Part shown: piece by piece, positions 12,161 to 24,499 of the stretch
Position numbering within the stretch: the first letter of the stretch is position 1
How the letters are laid out: each line of letters opens with the position of its first letter
NCBI RefSeq assembly: GCF_040939455.1
Contig: NC_134110.1
Span: 98,175,001-98,239,000, forward strand
Reading direction: 5' to 3'
From: Microcebus murinus
Lineage: Eukaryota > Chordata > Mammalia > Primates > Cheirogaleidae
DNA length: 64,000 nt
Notes under the pieces: model-generated
Seen by the model: only the letters and a program-made list of their open reading frames with translations
Told to the model about the DNA's origin: nothing
Databases searched by the model: none
Translations under genes and position numbers: made by a program

Positions 12161-12507
12161 AAACAAGCAAGGAGAACCTGACAATTTAACCAAGTCACCT
12201 ACTGCCAGTGAAACAATGTCCATCTAGCAATTAATGCTAGACTGAGTCTGCAACACAAATAGCCAGAAAATAGGACACAAACAAACACAGGAGCTAGGAG
12301 TCATCTCACTCTCCAGATATGTGTACTACACAAATGAAGCTAGGCAGAGGAAAAAGGAAAACAAGGAAAAAAACAAAGAGAAATTCGCAGATTCTTTCTA
12401 AGTCTTGTGAAGTTTGTGAGGGATCAGGGCATCAACACAACAATCCACTTCCAAGGCTACACTGTTTCCTCAGAAGAGAAGATTTATAATTCACATTCAA
12501 GAACCAA

Positions 12508-12883
12508 ACTAGGCACAGTGGCTCACACCTGTAATCCTGGCACTGTGGTCTCAAACTCCTGGCCTCAAGCAATCCTCTCATACCTCAGCCTCCCAAAGTG
12601 CCAGGATTATAGGAGTGAGCCACCACACTCGGCCAATAGCAATCTGTGAGGCCAAGGTGGGAGGACTGCTTGAGGCCAGGAGTTCAAGACTAGCCTGAGC
12701 AACATAGTGAGACCCCTATCTCTATGAAAAATCAGCCAGGCATTGGTAGCACACACCTGTAGTCCCAGCTACTCAGAAGAATGAGGCAGGAGGATCAGTT
12801 GAGCCCAGGAGTTTGACATTGCAGTAAGCTATGACTGGGCCACTGCACTCTAGCCCTGGTGCCTCAAAAACAAACAAAAAAAA
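12508..12883 (+). mobile_element. Alu with an internal inverted Alu segment
   Basis: Reads as a plus-strand Alu from 12508 to about 12548, switches to reverse-complement Alu 5' sequence (12549-12634, ending ccaccacactcggcc), then returns to plus-strand Alu (from about 12645) to the A/C-rich tail. Confidence 0.85.
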
Positions 12884-13329
12884 GCAGACCCAATAAAGAA
12901 CTGAACAATTTTAAGGTAAGTACATATTGTTTGATGTGGTCTATTATTTCCACAATTAGAGAAACAAAATAATACATTTTAAGGAAATTCCATTTATGTA
13001 CAATCATTTAGATTAAAATGTAATGATTCATTTATAACTTAAGATAGATGATGCTTCTGTTGCCATTTTAAAAGATAATTCCGTTGAATCATGTTTGTTT
13101 CTCATTTTGTAGTATAAAACTTTTTTGTTTTATACTGACATCAAGTGGCAATAACAGGTAATGCAGTTTATTAAACTGCTTTCCTTACTCTGGGGAAAAA
13201 AAGGATTTTAAAATACGACATCCATATATTAAAAAGTCTGAGTAGGCAATGTGACTTGAGGAATGCCTGAAGATCCAATTCCAGTTCAGCTGCCTCAAAA
13301 GTAATTCTCTATGTAATTCATTCCTTTGG

Positions 13330-13535
13330 AGTCTCTGCCACTCATTAGCTGTGTGACCTTGGGCGGGCTGGCATGTTCTTCTGCTTGGCCTCACTGCTCA
13401 TCCATGAAACGTAGCTAATGCTATGACCCACACAAGAAGGAGTGTAAATATTCATGGAGATGTATTAATATATGTAAAATGAGTGAGACAGTGCCAGACA
13501 CATAGTGAGTGCTAAGTAAATATCAGCTGCCAGAT
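13330..13535 (+). repeat. MIR SINE
   Basis: ccactcattagctgtgtgac, cttgggcgggct and gacagtgccagacacatagt, then gtgctaagtaaatatc: near-complete MIR order, just left of the INPP4B retrocopy. Confidence 0.88.
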
Positions 13536-13702
13536 TAAGATTCCCCTATGAAAATACAAGTATCAGGAGCTTCAAGATAGCTGAACCCATAGAGGTTCCT
13601 AGAGGGTAGTGCACCCAGGGAGGGCACAGAAGCTCCACACCCTTCCGCCATACCTTGCCCTATGCATCTCTTCATTTGAATCCTTTGTAATATCCTTTAT
13701 AA

Positions 13703-15017
13703 CAAACTGCGAAACATTCAAACCAGTGTCCTACCTGAACATGAGGATCCCCTGCCAGAAGGTGGGCAAAGCTTCTTAAGCTAGGCCAATTTTAAAGTGA
13801 GAGAGCTACTGAAGTCAAAGCAGCAACTCCTGGCCCTGAGCCTAAGAACTTCAGGTGGTGGCAAAGTGGTTGGCACCACAGAAGTCAGTGTTGTAAAGAT
13901 GGGGGAGATTGAGGATGGGGAAGCCAACCATATAGCAACAGATGTGCAGAGACAAAAGTGTGCACTCGTTTGTGAATGTACAGCCCCAGAAATGTCACCT
14001 TTTTTGAATACAGTGTTTAAAAACCCAGTATGTAAATTATATAGATTTCCCACATGATAGATAACAAGTGGATGAAAATCTGGGAACAGACGTCAGAGAA
14101 CACTTTCTTTTCATATTCCTAAGGAATTGATTTCCCCTCACATAAAAGATTTGTGTAGAAACTGGAAGCTAAAAGAACTTGGTAAACTTTCTCCACACGG
14201 GGTCAATCTACAAAAAACATGTCCTTACTCACTGTGATTGGTGAGTATGTATAAAGATATTCTGACAGAACTTAGCAAAGAAACAGGGTCCTCTTTCAAA
14301 TCAAGCAGCAACAAAGGAGAGAAAACATTAGAATTTGTTCTAGTAAATCTACATTTGCAAAGAATGCACACATGGAGCCCTCACTCGCAAGATGCTGTCT
14401 ATGAAGTCGTCACTGTTGTGAGAGCCCCAGCAGCCCATTTTCTGGGATTTAAGAATGGTGGTCTTCAGAAACTACTCCATAGATTTGAAATGGGAAGAAG
14501 AAATATTGGGTACCAGTTTATTTACTGTTCACCTGAAAACACAGCCAAAGCAAAAGAAGTTCTCAGCAACATCAATCAACTACAACCTCTTCTAACAACC
14601 CATGGAGATCCACTGCTTAATTCTGTAAGCCAGCATTCTCCAGACAGCTTGAAGAATTCTTTAAAAGATGCTTTAAGAAAAAGTAAGATCCAAATCATCA
14701 CTACAGTCAGGAAAATGAAATACTCGAATCCCCATTGGTGTTGCTTTCTGCATACACTGCTTTTAATAGCTTTTCATAGCATCTGGAAATGTAAAATTGA
14801 CTAGGTCAAAAAGTAAGCTTCAAAGTATTGCCACAGGATCAAAATGAATTGCCTCATTCTCTTTTTAAATCTTACTAAGCAGTATTTTCTTAGGAGAAAA
14901 TGAAACCTGTTATTGGTTGGTGTATACTTCTCTTGTCTTTGGCATGTTTTATTTTCTTTGGTTTATAGTCTTACTAAATGACTTAAATTAGATTCTGAAA
15001 ATTAAAAAAAAAAAAAC
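13703..15017 (+). pseudogene. Truncated, disrupted retrocopy of INPP4B, inside ATP6V1H intron 7 (antisense)
   Basis: Plus-strand frames carry contiguous INPP4B-like (inositol polyphosphate-4-phosphatase type II) protein without introns. Pieces include TSVLPEHEDP (from 13722), [20 protein letters not shown] (13803 on), [40 protein letters not shown] after a frameshift, [15 protein letters not shown] (14253 on), [20 protein letters not shown] and [12 protein letters not shown] (to about 14664). Defects are a stop at 13782-13784 where the parent has Tyr, a small in-frame deletion near 13990, frameshifts near 14050, 14120, 14230 and 14665, and a stop soon after. The phosphatase catalytic region is absent. 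Similarity ends at 14681, where the sequence reads GTAAGATCC, and an A-rich run follows at 15003-15017. It is a 5'-truncated processed copy; the source is an unlinked gene. The right boundary is less sure than the left. No target duplication was identified. Confidence 0.85.
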
Positions 15018-16422
15018 AGTATCAAAGGAAGGGCTGACACCCTACTCTAACTCATAGAGTCGCTTTTCAAGTAGATAGCTGTCTGAAAGAGTAAGAGCCT
15101 TCAGGAAGAATCTGAGAATATGTCCAGGTTTGAGGGGCATTAAGAGGAAGAAAAAGGAAAATCAAAGGCCATCCTGTTCTTACAATACTCCTGATGCTAA
15201 TTTCCACTTAGGATGTATGTGTATGAATCTACCAGATAAGCCATCAAACTAACACACTGCCAGTTCGATTAATCGGTTTTGTCTTTCCAATACACTGCAC
15301 AGAAAACAGCAAAATAAGAATGTCATGTCAGCAGAGCTTGCACTTCCTTATTTAAGCTTTAATGACTTATAAACACTTTAACAACCACTTAAGTTTATAA
15401 GACAAATGATTCTGAAAACATCTTTTTTAAAAATCTACCAATAAGCCTAAAATGCACAAGGTTAAACAATTTTTCAAATTTCAAACTGGTAGAGATTCAA
15501 GCCACATAAAATAAAGATTCCCAATGTAAACATCTGCTTCTGATTGAACACCTAGATTTCCTCCCCACTATCACTTCCTCTTCCCTATCCTGATCCCGAG
15601 ATGGTTCATCCAGTTCTACACCTTGTTCTGATTCCACTTCAGAAGACTAATGGCCATCTTCTGACCCTAAATAGTATTCTTCAAAGCCTTCAATTCATGC
15701 CCCAAAAGAAGCCCAGCTCTTGGCTTTGAAAATGGAGTCTGCTGCCATCTATGGTCTTAGGACATACATACAAATATGTTCCATTCAGACTACGGGAAGA
15801 CCAGTAACCAATATGGATATTACATGGCTCCTACAGAGCTTCATTTAAATCTTATAGGCAGGTTGCAGACACTACCCTCTAAAATGTTTTCCAGAGATAT
15901 CCCAGAGATATTTCCAACAAATGAAGTTAGATATACCTCACCTCTTTTTTTCCTATCTTTCTCCCAACTGGCTGCAATCATGCCCATCATTACTTGTCCA
16001 AATTTACTGCCAGTTTCTGAGCTACTCCAAGAGTATAGCAAACTTAAGTCATTTGCAAATGGGAAAGATAACTTTAGCCAAGAAAGGAACTTGGACAGTC
16101 ATGATTAGTTTTAACCTTTAACCTTTTGACACTACAAAAATGTGGGGAAAGATTGGTCAAAGAAGAAAAAAGGGAGAGATGTGGGGGTTGGCCACAACAT
16201 AGCCCCACATAAAATGCTAAACTGCATAGTGCAGCAGTGAGGTTTAGTACCATCAGGTAACTGAATTTCTTTCAATTGTTTGATGTATTATTTACCTATG
16301 GATTAGACAGATATTAGACAGTTTATCAGACAACTGAAGTTTGAAAAGAAAAACTAAGATTATTCCCTCCAGTTGTGCATCTGAATTCAGATGCTTGCTT
16401 TGATTAAAAAGGGGCCTAAAGA
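15018..16422. other. Intron segment, unassigned; possible degraded retrosequence at 15,540-16,110
   Basis: Plus-strand frame 15776-16108 and minus-strand pieces rich in Glu and Ser (about 15,560-15,700) are coding-like, but no protein is recognised and stops interrupt both. Confidence 0.25.
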
Positions 16423-16757
<335 letters not shown>

Positions 16758-17006
16758 GAAGCCTAAATAAAAGAGTAACAGAGAAGAACAAGTCTCATGT
16801 CTACCACAGAAAAAGTGATCACCACAGACCACAAATATTTATATAGTTTTGCAATACAATTAACCTAACTGAAGGTGACACAGCAAATCCATGGATTTAC
16901 AGTCTGAGAACTAGTAAACACCTTCAAAATCTTAAATGTCCATGACTCAAAATAATTTATTTTCAGGGTGTTAGGAGGCCAGTGAATTCAGAAGTAATAT
17001 ACTTAC

Positions 17007-17060
17007 ATCACTTGAAGAGACTGTTCCTGTTTCAACAGCAACACCGCTACCACGTAGTTT
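17007..17060 (-). CDS. ATP6V1H: ATP6V1H exon 7, 54-nt in-frame cassette, residues 176-193
   Basis: Acceptor ATAATAG and donor GTAAGT enclose exactly 18 codons on the minus strand: KLRGSGVAVETGTVSSSD. The Ser/Thr/Gly-rich composition suggests a surface loop. Both ends are phase 0. This is the segment known to be present or absent between the two main subunit H isoforms (SFD-alpha and SFD-beta in the bovine literature). The acceptor has a poor pyrimidine tract (TATTTCATAATAG), fitting optional use. Oppositely oriented Alus lie at 16423-16757 and 17161-17508 and could pair around it. Confidence 0.95.
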
Positions 17061-17160
17061 CTATTATGAAATAAATAACTTATTACTTAGTTTTGTCTTT
17101 AATTTTATCCTAATTTATCAGCTTACAAAAGGGAGCTAAGCAAATTTTTTCCCTACTTCT

Positions 17161-17508
<348 letters not shown>

Positions 17509-20482
17509 TCCTACTTCTTGTTAATAACTTTTTCTTCATAATTTTCCCCCTAATCCTACTAAGCAAAAGCATGGGGATGACATAAAATATTCCATATGTC
17601 ATTATGCTCTTCCAGATAATATTTTCATCAATAAATTACTAAAAATGGAATAATAATAAACTGAATACTAAGTTCCAGCTAAATTTCATAGGTGAAGCTA
17701 GTACACATTTCCAAGCCTCAGGATTTACTTACTGAATTGTTTTCCAATAAGGTGCCTACCTTGTACTGAACTATCTATACTAAATTCTGTGGCAAAGCTT
17801 TTCAAAATAGGTGCCTGGTGATAGGAAGATACCGTATCAGATTATGAAACTTAAAATGAGGTTATCCACAGCAATGCTAACAAGTTATAATGACAATCAA
17901 AATCTCAAATGTTATACAGAAATGACCAAAGAAAAGTTAAGGCAGAAAGTCAGAGGCTGAAAGTGCAAGAAAAAAGTGATAATCTCTGAAAGGAAACTTT
18001 CATTTTGTTTTATTCAATAACTATTATCTACTAAGTGTCAGGCATGAGACCCCATAACCCAAGTACAATGCTCTACACTACCTAAAAAGCTTCTAAAGAT
18101 AATAATAATAAGGTAAAAGAATAAAATAGCCAAACTTTGACTTTTGAGAGTTTATTCCTATGAAATTGTGGTCCTTTTCATGAGAGAGAAAACACTTATG
18201 ATAGAGAAAAACAGACCTCCAGATAAAGCACTATCACATGACATTGGAGCAAAATAGCAAATAAAATCAAAAATAATTCCATGTCACTTTTTTTAAACAA
18301 GGAGTCTGCAATTTAATCCTGATTGAGGAGTACAGAAGAAGTATCTGCCCACAGCAAGAGAGACAGTGCCATGAAAGCCAAGCAGAAGCAGTGACCGGTC
18401 TCTGGGAAGCAAAGCCAGACTGTGCCAGGTGCCCTAGGCAGTACCCTGCAGCAGCAGGACTTGCAAAGCAGAAACCACAACTTAAAACCAAAGAGTCTAC
18501 TATAAAAAGACTGCATTAGAAATGTTTTGAAAAGTATTTATCTAATACCAGAAAGCTCAATTCTAATGAAAACTGTTATAAATACTGAAGTATTTGCTTC
18601 CACCAGTGAACAGAGAAATATTTCCCCTCAGTTGTTGTGTGTGATTACAACCATAGTTAATCATTCCAAAAGTGACAAATCACCTATGAGGCACACTATA
18701 AATGTTATTCCTACGAGGAAAAGTCTAAGGTAAGATTGCCCAAAAAGCTAGTAGCAAACTACAGCATATATCCCTCCCTAACAATTGTCCTTTTATGAAT
18801 TCAGCTCTAATAGAGCCTGATTACCACTATATCCAAAAGCTAACATGAAAGCAGAATAAAGTTTAAAGGAACAGCTCATTTCAAAGTAGGAAAAAGGATG
18901 GGTATCATATTTAACTAAGCATTCTGATTCCAAATTATATACTACATTTAGAAATTTAAAATCTCATTTTCACACACCTATTTTTTTCATGGTTTAAAAA
19001 CCCAGTTTTTTAAATACCTCACAAACGGTAAAATCTGCAAATTGGTGGCTCTTATAAACATACTTTTTAAAACTAAGCCTCCCAAAATGGTTAAAATTGA
19101 TGCTAGTGACATAAAAAAGATTTAATTTTTTTCAAGACACTAAAATCTCTACCCAAATATAGATAGCAATTATGCTCCCCCAAAACAGGCAGGCAATGAT
19201 AAGACAAAATGTATAACTAAGCAAAATATCATGGTGTCTCTCTTATGCCTCAAATTAAAATCTATTACAATAAAGTCACCTGAAATCTATATTACTACTT
19301 AATTTGTAATCTAATAACCTACCAGTATTATTTCTCCTGGTCCCATTCCTCCATGCCACCCACCCCCACAACACAATCTCATTCTCTTCTACCTTTCATC
19401 CCCAGAAGACTCCTCCTCCATCTTTATTTCTCTCCTTTTCTGAGCATCATTCCCACCAAACCTCCCCCTTACCACCTAACACTTCATCACTGAAAGCCTA
19501 AAAGACACTCCAAAGAACTTTCATTAGTGTCCTATCTTTTACACTGATCTGAGGAAACATGAAGACAAAAAGCAAAAACTTGTCATTTTTCCAGCCATTA
19601 CACCTGCAAGCTATTTTCCTGCATGGAGAAGTACAGCTATAGAGGCCCGTAAGCAACCAAGACAACCAATAAACAGGTCTCATACTTCACTTTAGCCCTA
19701 ACTCTTCAATCCCACAATGAAACCGTGAAATCACGAGGACAAACCCCAGTAGGAGTCAGTCATCTCGCAGCTGGACCAGCAGCTCCGGGCTCCCCCAGGG
19801 GCTCCTGGAAGCCTGGTATCAACCCTGCCAGACAAGGACAAGCAGATTGACTAATGATCCTAATGTGCTGTTTGCAGTTGAAACTCCTCTGGCAGCAGTG
19901 AAGACCAGTTTGTTTATTGGTATAACTGGTTAGACGGCTTGGCCAAGTTATGTGACCAAAAGGGCATAAAAGACCTCACTAGAAACTTTCAGAAAGCTCT
20001 CCCAAAACCAAGATTTCTCACACAAATCTTGGTGATTCCCAATCTTGAGGCAGACACAGGAGCTGCCATGGAAGGCTCTCAGCCCGAAGCTGGCCTGCAT
20101 GCACACTCCCGCTGTACCATTTGTGTTCCTGTATCATGACTCTGACATGGGCTTGCTCTTTGGAGTTCTGCAGATGCTGCCAGTTCTCCGACCTGTATAA
20201 TCTTGGCAGCCACCTAAAAGGAAGATACACCTTTGACCCCTAAAAAGAGCAAGTGGAAAACACCAAGCAGCAGAAAAGACAGAAAGGTTTGAATTGAAGC
20301 AAGTCAAGGAAAGAAAGGCAAAGCACACTACCATACCTTAAGTAGTTTGGCTTACTTACCAAGTTCGAAATGGCATTATTTTAATACAACTTTTTTTGTA
20401 ATTTAACATGTTTACTATAAGTAGATTAAGAGAACATGGATATTGTATTCCTTTCAGAGAGACTAAAAGAAATTTCTTTTAC
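17509..20482. other. ATP6V1H intron 6, mostly unassigned
   Basis: Apart from the Alu at its minus-strand 3' side, I see no named element. GC-richer patches at 18,300-18,510 and 19,740-20,330 may be old repeats or unique sequence; neither gives a recognisable protein. Confidence 0.35.
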
Positions 20483-20587
20483 CTGTGAACTCAGCTGAGT
20501 TTTTATCCAATTGAAATAGTAATTTAAGTCACTGCCTTCCATCAATTCTTTTCCCCAAGCTGCTAACTTGGCAATAATTCTTGCTGC
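20483..20587 (-). CDS. ATP6V1H: ATP6V1H exon 6, residues 141-175
   Basis: This is a 105-nt minus-strand exon with acceptor CAG and donor GTAAAAG. The 35 codons read AARIIAKLAAWGKELMEGSD and then LNYYFNWIKTQLSSQ, strongly characteristic of subunit H. It ends right before the alternatively used 18-codon exon. Phase 0 at both ends, so it can join directly to either the cassette exon or the exon at 2868-2965. Confidence 0.96.
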
Positions 20588-21904
20588 CTGAAAACAAATA
20601 AGAAATACATCTGAATACTTTACTGATTCTAAAAATCACATCATACACCTTAAAAATAACTTGTAGCCATTCTGCTACATGATTTCTATAACACTCAACT
20701 CCTCCAAAATAATAGTTGTATTTTGAAATATAAACGTTCAAAATGTATTTTTAAATATTTCAATTAAAGTGAACCAAAACTAGCTGTATTTTAAGAATCT
20801 CTTGACATTTCCCTTATTATTCTGAGTTTCAAAAGTAAAACTGGACTTCATTATATCACCAAGAAAAACAAAAGAACACAAAAATCTTTCTTAGAGGCAG
20901 ACTTTCACCAAATCACTTGCCAAAGTTATAAGCAATCTCTACAGCAAATTGCCAGCCTCTCCCTCACTCATTCCAAGCCCACTGTGAGCTCTAATACTTA
21001 AAAATCCATACCTTTGTATAATATACATCCTAGGTATTAAACAGTCATTTCTCTCTCAACATAAACAAATACCCTTTTCTCCTCAAAGATGTCTCCACTT
21101 TTCTCAAGTTATAAAGCTAATCATTAATTTTTTTATTAAATAGGCAATATAAAATACTACTTTCCCACACACAAATGCGATTAAATAAACATTCTCTCAG
21201 TACTTTCTGAATGCAAATCACTATCCTAAAACTCCAATTATTCAGCAATAATTAATCCTATCAGAGAATGAAAGAGCTAGGCTAGCTAACTCTCAATTTA
21301 TTTCTGGTGCTCATAGACTGATGTTTGTTCTTACAAATATCTTATTCAAATATAGCTAAACCAGACTGACAGAGGTGCACTTCCAAGGTCAAAATGCCAG
21401 ACATTCAAGTGTCCTGATGTATTTGGAACTGTATAACACAGGGGCTAACAAGGACACCTTCACTTATTCACTGAGTTGTGACACACTGATATTTTCGCGT
21501 GTCCAGCTAAACGGATTTACAGACATAATATCTAGTTTAAATTGATCTAACTTTCACAAAATAGACAAATGACTTAAAAGGATTCCTAGCAAAGTTAGGA
21601 ACTATTAGGAACTCTGTTAGGAATGAAAAGAGACCTGACATTTCTACTCCCAGCATAAGCTCTACATTGGCATGTAGTAGACTAATGACAGTCCTCAAAC
21701 TTAGAAAGACTGGCCAAAAGTAATCAAAGTATTCAAGAAGTTAACGTGGATTTGGCTGCACAATTATTAATAATGAAATTTGCTCTACATACATATTTGT
21801 TCTATAACATACTTGTCAATTTTATTATAACACTAGGAAAAAATTTAAACCAAACAGTGAAAACAAGCTTCTACAATTTGAAAGAAGAAAATATATTACT
21901 ATTT

Positions 21905-22182
21905 TCTTATTTTTATTTTTTGAGACGCACTCTCACTCTGTCACCCCTGGCTAGAGTGCAGTGGCATCATCACAGCTCACTGCAATCTGAAGCTCCCAGG
22001 CTCGAGCAATCCTCCTGCCTCAGTCTCTAAGTAGCTGGGACTACAGGTATGCACCATCATGCCCAGCTAATTTTTCTACTTTTTGTAGAGATGGGGTCTT
22101 GCTCAGGCAAGTCTTGAACTCCTGACTTCAAGTGATCCTCCACCTCAGCCTCCCAGAGTGGTGTGAGCCAAGGCACCTCACC
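21905..22182 (-). mobile_element. Alu (AluJ-like), minus strand
   Basis: tgagacgcactctcactctg through tgagccaaggcacctcacc. Lacks the expanded linker; a small deletion removes part of the box around the A/B promoter end. Confidence 0.9.
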
Positions 22183-22807
22183 TTATTACTGGCTTTTTTA
22201 AAAAGTATTCTTTAAAATACAGTTTATTTCAAGAGTCCTCCTTAATTTCTCTTCATATATATGTTTTATAATGTACATGACAATGAATATACTAATATAT
22301 AAATGAAAATAGATTAGATGTGGAAGGGGAGGGAAGGAGGGAGGAACAAAGAGAAAAAAAACATGCTCAAAAATATTTCATTGACAATGGTCCTTGATTT
22401 GAAAATTCTAAAAACATTTACTGAAACAACCAACTTCTGGAGCTCCTGCCATCCACCATACGCCTGTAGCCCACTCCCCCGCTGGAAATACAGACAGCTT
22501 GTTTTTTACAGAGGTTTATTCTCTCAACCCTGCTCTCAGGACTTCTCCACACTCCAGGAAAGATTAGTCAGTGTTAGGGCTTCCAAACATACTCCTTCAG
22601 GCTAAGTTTAAAACAAGAGTGTGTTTAAGATATTAAAAGACAACTAAGCAATTACTTAATTAAAATAAAAATGAAAGACAGTAGCTGCTTCAAAAAAAAC
22701 TTTAATTTTTCTACAATAAAATGTCCTTGATCCTACTACAGACAATCTAGAGCTGTTTGCACATGTGAATTCACCACAGGCTTTGATGCTAATGAACTCG
22801 TTTTCAA

Positions 22808-22862
22808 TATAGTCCTATGTCCCTATGTCCCTATATCATATGTCCCTATGTCCTTCCAACTC
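22808..22862 (+). repeat. Short tandem repeat of TATGTCCC
   Basis: About five imperfect copies of (c)tatgtccc with one catat interruption. Confidence 0.8.
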
Positions 22863-23083
22863 CCAATGTCCCCTCTTCACTAAATACCAACTGAGAAAAC
22901 TCGTGTCCTATGCGAATGGACATGTTACCACATCATAAAATGCCCAGGTTTGTTTCTTACCTAAATCAGAATGTGAACACAATTTTATCTGTCAATTTAA
23001 AAATAATAAAATAATTTTCAGACATAAATTTCCTTCTTATATGATATTAAAAAAAGACATAATGTGATCAATTCAAAATTTAC

Positions 23084-23197
23084 CATATGAACAGTAAAAG
23101 GATCCTGGCGATTCAACATAGGCAGAAAATAAGGCCACGCAGTATTCTTGCTACGTTTCGCATAGTCAAAGAAAATGCTAACACGCTGGTGATTTTC
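23084..23197 (-). CDS. ATP6V1H: ATP6V1H exon 5, residues 103-140
   Basis: A polypyrimidine-rich acceptor (TTTTTTAG) precedes GAAAATCACC on the minus strand. The 114 nt code for 38 residues beginning ENHQRVSIFFDYAKRSKN and ending QDPFTVHM, then donor GTAAAT. The donor is slightly weak (ATG|GTAAAT). Phase 0 on both sides. The peptide belongs to the HEAT-like N-terminal domain of subunit H. Confidence 0.96.
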
Positions 23198-24499
23198 CTA
23201 AAAAAGAAAAGAAATGATATCATTCATGAGAATAAATTTTACTAAAGAATTAATAATTGTACACCACTTGTCAACCTTTCATTTTATGTCCCATCGGTGT
23301 GCATTCTTTTTTCAGTGTGTATGTCTGTGTGTGTGATTTGTTTCTGTCATTATTACAGGGCATGGGGTGGGGACAGTGGTAGGGACAGGTATTTTACAAA
23401 TAAAATCAACTTTAATGATTATAATTATTTTGGTCACAAGGTGTGGGACTAAAAATTACATTCCTTCTCACCCTGCACCTCTGACATGCTGTTCCCAAAG
23501 TCACACTGTCACCTCTACCCACGCCAAGTGTGCCACCCTGCCTGCCACACAAAGGAAACTGAAATCAGGAGTGGGTACAGAAAGATCACAAATTAGGTCT
23601 AGATTAAGGATCTAGATTAAGGTCTAGATTAAGGATCAGCAGGAAGCACCTTAAACCACTAACAAACAGGCATGGGAAACAGGGAATTAGAGAAATCTCA
23701 AATGTTGAAGATTACTTCTTAGCATATCATGATAGAAAAACTCAGGACAGATAAATGACAGAAAAAAAATAAACCCCAGCATATCATACAAGCAGGCAGA
23801 TATAGGATCTGAGTAAGACTGAATCAAAATGTCATTAAAACTTCACCTCTCACCTAAATTTTCTCTTAATATCTCTGGCTGAAATCTATATTCTGTTTCA
23901 TTAAGTGAACACAGTCACTAAATAGCAATACTTGCTGAAAAGCCCAAATAATCACATAAACAAAAATTTCAATTGTCAGATCAACATTTAATTCTTTTTA
24001 AATACATTGGTTTTAATATTGGTCTGTGCTAACAGTTACCTATTTGAGGAATCTATTACAATCTCCTTAAATAAAGACTCATTATTGTTTAGAATAACAA
24101 TTGAAACAGTTATGATAATGACTTTATCAAAGAACTCAAAATTCAGGTAGACCACCATTACTTCACCGATGAGGAACTCAGGTTGCAAACCTTTAAGAAA
24201 ACAAGGATGAAGTCCTTCTAGTCAGGTATACTTAGCAATTACTGTGATACCCGGCACAGAAAACAATTTAACTCTCAAAATTATGTACTAAAAACTAAAC
24301 AAGAAAAAATAAACGATTCTGTCCAAAAGTATTCTGTTCAGAAGTGATGAGAATGAAGTAATAGGATTAAAAGTAGGAAATACTTTTGAATCATAATATT
24401 TCTAAAAAGGACAAGGAATCAAATGGTAAAAATATATGCAAATTTCTCAATGTAACTAAAATTTTATAAATAAAATCAATTGTTAAAATATATTGAATT
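23198..24499. other. ATP6V1H intron 4, right-hand unassigned part
   Basis: Only the tandem repeat at 23596 is noted; a short (tg) run lies near 23,315-23,335. Confidence 0.35.
23596..23638 (+). repeat. Tandem repeat of TCTAGATTAAGG
   Basis: Three copies of tctagattaagg(a), about 13 bp each. Confidence 0.85.

Larger units (their letters stand above)
20588..23083. other. ATP6V1H intron 5, one Alu and tandem repeat, otherwise unassigned
   Basis: The Alu at 21905-22182 and the tandem repeat at 22808 are the only features seen. Confidence 0.4.

Noticed and set aside
14238..14804. Possible functional INPP4B-like gene
   Set aside because: Intronless, truncated, interrupted by stops and frameshifts, and lacking the catalytic region; classified as a retropseudogene.
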